Below are positions 56,261-64,000 of a stretch of DNA of 64,000 nt, one piece after another (position 1 is the stretch's first letter; every line of letters starts with the position of its first letter). Below the pieces are notes generated by a model. That model saw nothing but the letters and a program-made list of their open reading frames with translations. It was not told the origin of the DNA and made no database searches. The stretch comes from Polytrichum commune (taxonomy: Eukaryota; Streptophyta; Polytrichopsida; Polytrichales; Polytrichaceae). Position numbers and translations under genes: made by a program. The stretch spans positions 14,074,001-14,138,000 of the forward strand of contig OX485804.1 of NCBI GenBank assembly GCA_950295325.1. Direction: 5' to 3'.

Positions 56261-56820
56261 CTTTGAGGGACTTTACGGATAACTCTACTATCCTATAGGC
56301 TTGTTGCCGATCCATCACGAAATGATCTTGAAGAAACAAATTCATGGTCTTTAAAGCTAATTATGGTGGAATATTAACTGAAATAAGTAATATTTGGGAT
56401 ACATACTAATTTGGGGCTTCTATGTTGGATGAATGAAAGGTACTCTCTCGTATACGATAATTCCCTCTCTCTTGGAGCCATGGCCATGAAAATCTAAGGG
56501 CCCTTAGAAGTCATCCCAAGGTTGTACCATGGGAAATAGAAATCAAAATTTGTAATCGATGGGTCCTCAAGCTTAGTGCAAGCGCAAGTGGACCATGTTG
56601 AGGGACCGCAACATATGTTTAGGTTTGGGTCCTCATTGTGGTAACATGAAATTTCTAGGAGCCAATGGCATTTGAATTCATTACCACATCCTCTTTTTGA
56701 TAGGCTTAACACAAACCCGGAAGACCATGAAACATTATCCACATGTTCCCATGTAAGACACCACATGAATTTTCCACCCATTTAAATTTCTTTCTTCCCT
56801 CAAGCCTTCAAGGTCCAATC
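56261..56820. other. No gene seen
   Basis: Non-coding; the - frame at 56494-56781 is unrecognised. The words 'cacaaacccggaagaccatg' near 56710 recall an internal part of the Harbinger-like family, but no element could be delimited. Confidence 0.3.
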
Positions 56821-57450
56821 AATGGTCGGGGAAAACCGACGGCTAGTTCATTATCAGCCGATGGATTTTCCCTCATGGCCGGTCCAAATATCCAACCATC
56901 GGATGGCAATCCGACTGTAATTTCAATCCTCCGGCAATTAGCCGATGGACCAGAAAATGTCCCGGAAATGTAGCCAATTCTTCTTGTGAGTTACTGGTTT
57001 TATGGGACATCTGATGATGCACTTGAGGAAGTACCTTAAACCTTAAACTTTTTGAATTATGCAACCGTTCCATGACCAACTCCAATTGCTTCTATGAAGA
57101 ATTGGGGGACCCTTGGCCTTCAAGCAGTGAAGGCATTGCTAGGTTCAATTCATGCCAAGGATATTAACTCTTCAAATTTAAAGTTTTGAACATGCCTTTC
57201 TTTTCACTTATTCAAGATTTTGTACTAAGAAATGATTTCTAATAACTTTTCATACATTTTTTAAACAATTAGTGCCGATACGAAGTCCATTTAATCGGAT
57301 ATTGGCCAATGAAAATATGAAAATATAGGCAATTGGCCGATTGATTTCACAAAAGACCGGCTCTTGCCGATGTAAATTGGAAAAAATCCGACCCTTCGTA
57401 GCAACTACCGGCAATTCGCCACTAAGGCTTCAAAAACTTCCCGAACTCTG
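56821..57450 (-). mobile_element. Inverted-repeat element related to family A ends, copy 2
   Basis: The reverse complement of 42069-42727, about 630 bp. Right terminus TTCAAAAACTTCCCGAACTC; left terminus AATGGTCGGGGAAAACCGAC. The internal frames on each strand are incidental. Confidence 0.62.
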
Positions 57451-57540
57451 GGTCCAATATTAATTGGACTTGGACCGGGCCCGGCTTCTAGACAAGTCAC
57501 ATAATTTGTATATCATGGGTCAAGGGGCTCTGAAGCTCGA

Positions 57541-57694
57541 CACTACATATTGTATTTAGTGCCACTTACTATTTGGAATTTCACAATACTATAACTATTT
57601 GCTATATATCTCAGTTCTCCGCAACAAAAGTCAAATCGATTGTTTGGACATTATAGAACATCAATATCGTCACTTGATATAAAGTTACATCAAT

Positions 57695-57730
<36 letters not shown>

Positions 57731-57976
57731 ACAGAAGGTTGACAGGCCAACGCCAGAGGACATGAGGCAATTGACCACCTAGCAAGTTCTCCGTCAAGTA
57801 GAGAGGAGATTTCACAGTCGGGATTCGAACCGCCAACCTCTTCCTTGAGAATTGGGTATCTCTCCACCATCATCCAGTAGTTTAAGATCATCTCGAACCA
57901 AAGTTACATCAATAGTGAAGAGAGATGGCATTGTGTAACTCCAATTAGCAAGTGACACGAAATACAATATTTGGTG
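57541..57976. mobile_element. Stowaway-like MITE, family B, carrying a SINE
   Basis: Left end CACTACATATTGTATTTAGT; complement of right end CACCAAATATTGTATTTCGT. TA follows the right end (57977-57978); the left flank has mutated to GA. Without the SINE and its duplicated target the element is about 217 bp, equal to the other family B copies. Confidence 0.72.
57697..57899 (-). mobile_element. tRNA-derived SINE, short form, with perfect 16-bp duplication
   Basis: On the - strand: a head GGTTCGAGATGATCTTAAAC, then the region 'ctggatgatggtggagag'. The B-box GGTTCGAATCC fits the consensus exactly. The body ends 'tgacaggcc..gtcaaccttctgtc', followed by a poly-A tail of about 30 bases (T-run at the left). 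AAAGTTACATCAATAG occurs exactly at 57681-57696 and 57900-57915. It is nested in a family B MITE, so it is younger than that insertion. Confidence 0.9.
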
Positions 57977-57978
57977 TA

Positions 57979-58305
57979 GGATAAAGTGGCCCTTATTGGT
58001 TACCTCTAAAGTTGAGTGATGAGAAAGACACAAATTTCACTGGGCCAAATGCTTTTGGGAACTAATAATAGGTAACTTAGCCCCTCATCCACTTGTCTCG
58101 TGCCCATAAGTAATAAACTCCGGAACAAAGCATATTAAAGTAGTACTTTGACTAGAAAGGCAGTTGAGTGACTGAGAAAATTATGGATCCAATTGACACA
58201 CATATACAGCCGAGTAAATTCATAACCTAGATAACACATTCACCGGTGACCAAGATTCCGCTCGGGCAAGTGTAGATGCACAAAACAACAATGTGATAAG
58301 GTGAA
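57979..58305. other. No gene seen
   Basis: Short non-coding interval between two elements. Confidence 0.4.
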
Positions 58306-58412
58306 TTAGGGCCACTTCACACACAAGGCTGAAGGCCCCTGACCATGGGAATGTAAGAGCTCTCATTGGTTGAAAAGGCGGAGACCGTCCAAGTTCATTT
58401 CACACTAGGAGG

Positions 58413-58841
58413 CAGAGCCCAACATTTTCCTTTTTAATTGCACCCATACCCAGACCATGCCCATCAACAGTGACCTATGCCCACCCATGCCCACCCATAG
58501 CATGACATGTGCGCACCCATGCCCACCCATGCTATTCAAATTGCGCCCATGTATTCAAAAATTGTGTAATGTGTATTGTGTAATTATGTAATGTGTCTTG
58601 TATGATTGTGTAATTGTGCCCCACCCATGCCCACCCATTATAATATCAAACCCATGCCCACCCATGAACAATAATATCGCAGTCATGCCCACCCATGCCC
58701 ACCCATGAACAATAATGTCGCAGCCATGCCCACCCATGCCCACCCATGAACAATAATATTGCACCCATGCCCACCCAAAACCCATGGGCATGGGTGGGTA
58801 TGGGCATGGGCATGGGTATGGGCACCCAATGTAGGGCTCTG
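58413..58841. mobile_element. hAT-like element filled with a CCCATG/CCCACC minisatellite
   Basis: 429 bp. Left end CAGAGCCCAACATT; complement of right end CAGAGCCCTACATT, both soon followed by GCACCCATACCC-type sequence or its variant. CTAGGAGG is duplicated exactly (58405-58412, 58842-58849), and the related copy at 24200 has a single CTAGGAGG at the empty site. The interior is made of TGCCCACCCATG units grouped with 'aacaataatatcgcagccatgc' spacers. Near the right end (58787-58825) the same units occur in inverted orientation, so the end can fold back. A - strand frame with a matching repetitive peptide is not a gene. Confidence 0.8.
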
Positions 58842-58976
58842 CTAGGAGGTGAAGGCTTAAAGGCTCAAAGAAAAAGTTTGTGGATGAAAAGTCTACATGG
58901 AGTCCCACATGGCAGGTTGTGGATAAGGGTGCATGGTCTGCTGGAATTTGCGTTAGACCCACCTCCAAGAGGTGGG

Positions 58977-59798
58977 CTCGGGGTGATCACACCCCCTTAC
59001 ATTTTGTAACCACGTGCGATAATGGGGTATTTAATGGGGGGATATTTATGCACCTCTCAATATTTTCACCTGCCTTATTTGTAGATATAAATCTACTTTG
59101 ACATATATTTTGAGCACCCTATATTTATTTGTAATTATTTAGAGAGGCTAAATTTTGGCATCATACTTTTTTTATAAATCGTACAAGTACCAAATAGTAA
59201 AACGGAATACTATAGCATTGCAAAATCGACTATGTGAGCAACAAACATTCCATACCATCCATCTTGTCATTCAATTGGTTTCAATTAGTTATACCATTCC
59301 TAAATCATTCAAAGTACCATTCAAAACACAACCAATAGCATTTGGGTACTAGTTAAAGGCTTACCAATAGACATGGAAATAAGCTAACATAGAAGAGTTG
59401 TAAACATAAATAGAAAAAAACAAGAATTATAATCAGTTGCGACAAGACATAGAATTTTGCAAACTACCTACTCCAAAAAAAAAAAAAAAAAAAAAAAAGC
59501 ATTAAAAAACAAGAAAAGCTAAATACAAAAGCCATAATTATTTTATTGATCCTACTACACACTTTTAGGGGGATCCAATATCTATAAGTTTATAACCCTA
59601 TTTTTTCTACTAATTACTAAAATGGAGGAATTATTCACCACCATATTTTACATATGATCGTGTAGGGGACATATTTCCAATGCTATGGTAGATCTAACGA
59701 AATTGTAATTTTTACCCTCAACGAATTAATTAATTAATTAATTTTTATTTATTTTTATCTCAAGTGGTTTCTAAAATTCTGATAGTCACCTCCCCGAG
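58977..59798. mobile_element. Second nested hAT-like element, 822 bp
   Basis: The left end CTCGGGGTGATCAC resembles the complement of the right end CTCGGGGAGGTGAC. The 8-bp GAGGTGGG is exact on both sides (58969-58976, 59799-59806) and single in the related copy at about 24409 (as GAGGTAGG). The interior is AT-rich and non-coding, with an A-run at 59477-59498 and (TTAA)n near 59725-59740. Confidence 0.7.
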
Positions 59799-60158
59799 GA
59801 GGTGGGCTTGACGCAAATTCCGGGAGACCATTATTTTTTTAATCTTTTTTTCCAGCATGACAAATTTTAAGACATATTGCATGGCAGATTCCAAGAGAGA
59901 CAAACACCACCACGTAATTCTCTTAAATTGATAAAGTTTGAGACATATTATATTAAACCAAATCCTCCCCTCTTTTTCCGCCAACAAAATATGCAATGGT
60001 CCTACAACATGGTTCAATCTCACTTCACACTATGCTTGAGGGCCCAAGACTACATAAAACAACTTTCCCAACACCCATGGTAGGACCTTTGGATGAGAGT
60101 CAAGGGTCCTCACCATTACAAGCTCACTGCTCTTGGCTCATGTGTGAAGTGGCCCTTA

Positions 60159-60451
60159 GAAGCGCCTATCGTGGACACTTCAATTGAGCACTAGGGTTCA
60201 TAGTGGCGATATTGAAGGGAGGTTGCGGTATTGTTCTACTTCTCTAGTATGACACGTTTAGGAAACACACAAAATGTCGAATTATCGAGGTGTCATCTTC
60301 TCATTACTATGACAAATTGCCTAAAGTTGTCGTATGATCGAGGGAATGTGAAAACATAAGTAATTTGAGCTTATAAAATATGTACAACGAGTTTAAGCAA
60401 TATAGATAGAATGAAATAATAAATCATAACTCCAAAAAAATACAAATATCC
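60159..60451. other. No gene seen
   Basis: Short interval between the composite element and the transposase relic. Confidence 0.4.
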
Positions 60452-60857
60452 TCAAGAACTCTTGAAATTGGAGTTCAAGGATCTTTGGTGTTGCCTACCC
60501 AAGTTAGCAACTGTCATCTTATCTAAATTCCCCACTAACTTTTGTAAACTAATACTTCGTTAACATCATAATACAAAGAGTTCTCTAATAAGAAACTATA
60601 CAACAATGATGCATGATGTTTAGCATCACTAAGCTTTACTATAGGTGAAGCAACATCATCCACATCTACTGCATGTAGATCAACATTAAGATCAAAGTCT
60701 TGTGCATAACTGGTTCCCAAAGCACCATCCACCAACTCATTAGTACTCAATTCTAGCTCAGTAAGCTCTTCCCCTTCCATCTAAATGTAAGTCTCGATTG
60801 ACATCTCATCATCACCTAATTGCAACTTTGAAATCAGAGCACCAACTTCATCTAACT
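60452..60857 (-). pseudogene. Decayed C-terminal part of a DNA-transposon protein (possibly pogo/Tigger type)
   Basis: On the - strand a continuous acidic frame (60780 to 60535) includes ELELSTNELVDGALG and LSDAKHHASLLYSFLLENS. A one-base shift near 60545 moves to a frame that continues QKLVGNLDKMTVANLGRQHQ and ends at TGA (60452-60454) after FKSS. Upstream of the first ATG the same frame continues through a TAG codon into LDEVGALISKLQLGDDEMSI, with another TAG further up. Stops and a shift show it is broken. The pattern of an acidic linker, a 'DAK.hASLL..FLLeNSL' block and a basic 'LDKMT..N..RQhQ.SL.S.FK' tail recalls C-termini of CENP-B/Tigger-like DDE transposases. That family call is from memory of the pattern and is tentative. 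The catalytic domain is absent. Confidence 0.5.
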
Positions 60858-63240
60858 ATGTTTGCATTCTCCCTTTCATCAACCAAGGCAAAAATTAACA
60901 TTCCATGTTGTAGGTAATATATGCACCATCCTCCAACAATTCATGCAAGAGAGTGCACAAGATACTAGTGATAGTATATTATCATGAGTACAGGGCAACA
61001 TACTAGGCATGATTCCACTCTAACCCTAACCATGTCCATTCTACACTAATAACCCTAATTCTCATTAAGTTCTCAATGATAAGTGAAGTTCTCAAGTAGT
61101 TCCCAAGTGAAAATGGATGTCTCGTGTTCACATGTGATATGCATACTATTAGAATTGAGCCAACTTTAGTGTGTTGAATTTCCAATTATCATCCAAAACC
61201 AACTAGCCACACAAAACAATGACCACATTAGACACACATACCTCAACATAGAAGTCCCAAACCACATGTCATGTGCTTATAAATCCACAACTATGATAGT
61301 TTGTAAAAGAATTAGTTGTACGTGAAATGTGCTCTAGGACTTGGGTTGTGCTAATAGTGCACCTAATCGATCACAACTTCCCATTCAATTGGGTAGAGAC
61401 CCGGTTTAGTCTAGGGTGACATGGTTGAGATGAATTAACCACTTACAATGGGAGCCCTAATTTGTGGATGAATCCACTTCACATGCCAAGGAGAGTCCTT
61501 TGTGAATAACGGGGGAATGCTAATGTGGATTCACCTTGAGTAGGTGCACAAAAATCAAGTATGTCAAATGGGCACATAGCTTGTGTTCAAGCCTACCAAG
61601 ATATGAGAAATAAGTTGGATCTTCTTCCGAGCAAAATATTTCAAGTAATTATACAAGTGGAAATGCTCGAGACATTTGTGTGGTAGATGGGAACTTACAT
61701 CCTTTCTCATGTTTAGAATTGAAAACACAATAACTGGATATATTTACAACATATCCCATACTTGATACTTAAGTAAAACTGAACTAACTTCAAGTCCAAA
61801 ATCACAACATGTTGAATTGTATCGTAGAATCCTTCTTTAGGATTGGATTGTATGATAGGATTATTCAATGTAATATATATAGAATAGGCACCTATTTCTT
61901 ATCAGGATCCTATCAACAATGTATAGGGTATCATAATTTCCATCAAGTTGGGGTTGAATTTCAATCTGGCTGGAACCAATAGTGGCATGACACATGTGTT
62001 GGTGTTGAGTGGTAAAGTGAGGAGGAGTGAGGGGTTATGGTATGCTCTGGACATTGGTGATATGTTTGGGCCAACTTTTGGCTTCAAAAATTCACAATAA
62101 TTTCAATGTAAGGAATAAAATTACTGAAAATTTTGTAATCCTCCTTATTTCTACCTTCCTACATGGGAAGAATTTGCATTGCCTTATACTTCTCCAGATT
62201 TGGCGCAAAATCTCTTAAGTGATCAGGTATAGGCACCTCTACTCTATATCGTTGATTATGATAATATTGTAACAATGTTTTTTTTGGCAATGTTCTTGTT
62301 CCTTATATTTACTTACATAAAATTAACATTGAATAATATTTATTTGTTTTTTTCCATCATGTTTTTATAGCACAACATTTAAGTAATCACCAATGATTCA
62401 CATATTGTTTACGAAATTTAAGTAGTTTAGAAGTGTGTTGACAGATCAACCCATGAAATCAAAACAACCAAAAAGTCCAATTTTTGAGAGTATGTCTATA
62501 TTCACTTAAATAAACAAGAGTTACACATGCCTATCACTCATAATAGGAATGGAAAGGCCATGCTTTGTGGAAGTATGCAATCAAAAGATGTAATAAACAC
62601 AAGATGCAAGGGGAGGGCTTTCATAGGCTCTCGAAGAGATTGCTTAGTTTTGAAATGCTTAGTTTTGCTTAATTGACATCAAAGACCTATCGTAGTTGAA
62701 CAAAACTTGTATCAAATTCACATCAAGTGAACCATTTTTTCTTTTCTTTTCGTTTTTCTTCTTCTTTCAGTGAACAATTTTTTAAAATTTTGTTTTCTTT
62801 TCTTCTCATTCCTTTTCTTTATCACAAACTTGGCTTGAAGGTAAACAAGACTCTTTCCAATTAAATAATGCACCACTCATCATAAAGTATGGGTGGCGAT
62901 CACTTAGATTCTCTTCTTAGGATATCGTGAACACATTTCAAATGAAGGGTGGGGATTGAACGGGATGACCTTGAAGTGTGTGTTGCATGGGAGATGATAG
63001 TTTGCATTACTACGGGGCTCGACTCTAATTATAAATTTTCAATTTTGGAGTATTAGGGACACATAAAGTTTGACAAATCAACCTAACACCGTTTTGAAGT
63101 TTGTAGGGACAAGGACGGGGAGGGCGGGGGTGTCCTTTGGGCTTAACTTTTGACAATGTCCTCAACATCTTGTCCTAAGCTCATCTCCTTGAGTCGGACA
63201 AGGCCATGCATATCCTAAAGGAGTAGTTTACCCAACTAAG
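60858..63240. other. No gene seen
   Basis: About 2.4 kb of AT-rich non-coding sequence. Upstream parts of the transposase relic may extend a short way in (about 60860-60900) but with several stops. Frames at 61003-61185, 61902-62087 and 62027-62218 are not recognised. A T/C-rich patch lies at about 62735-62820. Confidence 0.35.
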
Positions 63241-63244
63241 CTAT

Positions 63245-63456
63245 GAATGGGGTGATTCGACCACTAGTTACAAATGAGCCGGTTGAGTTCAAGAAATAAC
63301 CGGTTCAATTTTAAGATTGTAGGCAAATCACTCATCATTTTATAAGAATCTATGGTATATGTGTCTTAAACCAATACCAAAAATTTAAAGATATCAACAT
63401 GTAACCGGTTGGACTTGGATCTCAACCAATTTGGCCCAAAATCTCCCCGGACACTG
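63245..63456. mobile_element. Family A element
   Basis: About 212 bp. It starts in a degraded terminus ('gaatggggtgattcgacc') and ends with the well-kept AAATCTCCCCGGACACTG. In between are 'gttacaaatgagccggttga', 'ataaccggttcaattttaag' and 'tatcaacatgtaaccggttg'. Confidence 0.65.
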
Positions 63457-63855
63457 CAATGAAGTGACGTCAGCCACAATGTATCCGTTTTGGGAACTCT
63501 AACTTACATAAGTAAGGTATGTGGCTATATTGTTGTGGGCACTTGTAGCTGCAGATATAATTTAGTTGTGGTCATCAAAAGTGCATGTTTGTTGAATTCT
63601 TAACTGGATACATATGCCTTCTCAATGGTGTTTAGTATTGAACATGGAGTAGATATTAACATCTGAAGACGTACTCAAATCTCTTTGAAACATATAACTT
63701 TATGATGTTTGCTCTTTGCTCCTTACCGAACCACGTATGAGTCAAATATATAGGACTCCAAGTAAGAACATGAGCCATTTAGGACCCATCTACAGGGTAT
63801 GTATGAGGTTACTGGGCTGCCACCGGAAACACCAAGAATGAGCCGAACGTCACTA
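63457..63855. other. No gene seen
   Basis: Non-coding interval between elements. Confidence 0.4.
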
Positions 63856-64000
63856 CACTAAATAAGATATTTAGTGTTTGATTATATTTAGTGTTGTTAC
63901 CACCCTACCCTGCTCAACGCTAATTTTCAGTTCTTTGATAATTAGTGTAAGACATAAATGTGCTGCCACCTCCCTTGTTATATCCTTTTTTCCCATATCC
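63856..64000. mobile_element. Stowaway-like MITE (family C relative), cut by window end
   Basis: TA at 63854-63855, then CACTAAATAAGATATTTAGT and later 'ctgctcaacgctaatt..cag', resembling the 'cttgctcaatactaatt' segment of 49864-50238. The right end lies outside the window. Confidence 0.5.

Larger units (their letters stand above)
58309..60155. mobile_element. Harbinger/Tourist-like element containing two nested insertions
   Basis: TTA flanks both sides (58306-58308, 60156-60158). The left end GGGCCACTTCACACACAAGG matches the complement of the right end GGGCCACTTCACACATGAGC. Removing the insertions at 58413-58841 and 58977-59798 and their duplicated targets leaves about 580 bp, collinear with the uninterrupted 569-bp copy at 24200-24768. 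Confidence 0.8.

Noticed and set aside
56494-56781. 95-residue - strand frame as a gene
   Set aside because: Unrecognised, and no splice, promoter or conservation evidence. It overlaps words that recall the Harbinger-like family.
57825-57840. Possible tRNA gene (B box GGTTCGAATCC)
   Set aside because: The surrounding sequence cannot form a full tRNA cloverleaf. It has a poly-A tail and target-site duplication, so it is a SINE.
58555-58968. 137-residue - strand frame rich in Gly, Trp, His and Met
   Set aside because: Translation of the CCCACCCATG minisatellite inside a hAT-like element.

Overview
This window comes from the nuclear genome of a land plant. It holds one clearly recognisable gene, an alpha-expansin at 34591-36480 on the + strand. 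The gene has three exons split at the two intron positions that are standard for plant expansins. GT-AG introns, a TATA box, an AUG-free leader and a 3' polyadenylation-type signal all point to a plant. The clade (bryophyte, lycophyte, fern or gymnosperm) cannot be fixed from this sequence. Almost everything else is repeat-derived DNA, mainly short non-autonomous DNA transposons, many nested or palindromic. No bacterial-style operons or intact transposase genes are visible.

Layout. From 1 to 33500 there is a mosaic of inverted-repeat elements. It includes a TA-flanked element at 6678-8023 that carries a 188-bp tandem array, and a foldback element inside a (CA)n microsatellite near 8.8-9.06 kb. 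An almost perfect 0.9-kb palindromic element lies at 12500-13397 with a 9-bp target duplication. Further on are a long hairpin at 16.1-16.36 kb, two abutting Harbinger/Tourist-like elements at 19.8-21.1 kb, a self-nested pair at 21.4-22.5 kb, and a second inverted copy of the 188-bp-array element at 30426-31583. From 33565 to 37000 is the expansin locus: a four-unit minisatellite ends about 110 bp before the TATA box, followed by the leader, three exons and the 3' region. From 37000 to 64000 the mosaic resumes. It includes three hAT-like elements with 8-bp duplications, two of them nested in a single TTA-flanked element. It also includes Stowaway-like elements with TA duplications, and a decayed transposase C-terminus near 60.5 kb.

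Dispersed families that I could define by eye from copies inside the window: (A) a CCGGTT-rich element of about 220 bp with termini near TGTCCGGGGAGA; (B) and (C) Stowaway-like elements with TA duplications; (D) a 515-bp element with TGCCCCCTCCCCAC ends; a Harbinger/Tourist-like family with GGGCCACTTCACAC ends and TTA duplications; a foldback family with arms of about 430 bp; a tRNA-derived SINE family with six copies; and families E, F, G and others of unknown class. Copy boundaries were placed by manual comparison, and outer limits are good to a few bases only where target duplications are cited.

The most unusual material is structural. Two near-identical elements in opposite orientation differ in length by exactly one 188-bp tandem unit. 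Several insertions can be proven by empty-site comparison with a relative in the same window. A minisatellite abuts the expansin promoter. The expansin has a shortened alpha-insertion loop. Nothing here shows a new multi-gene system.
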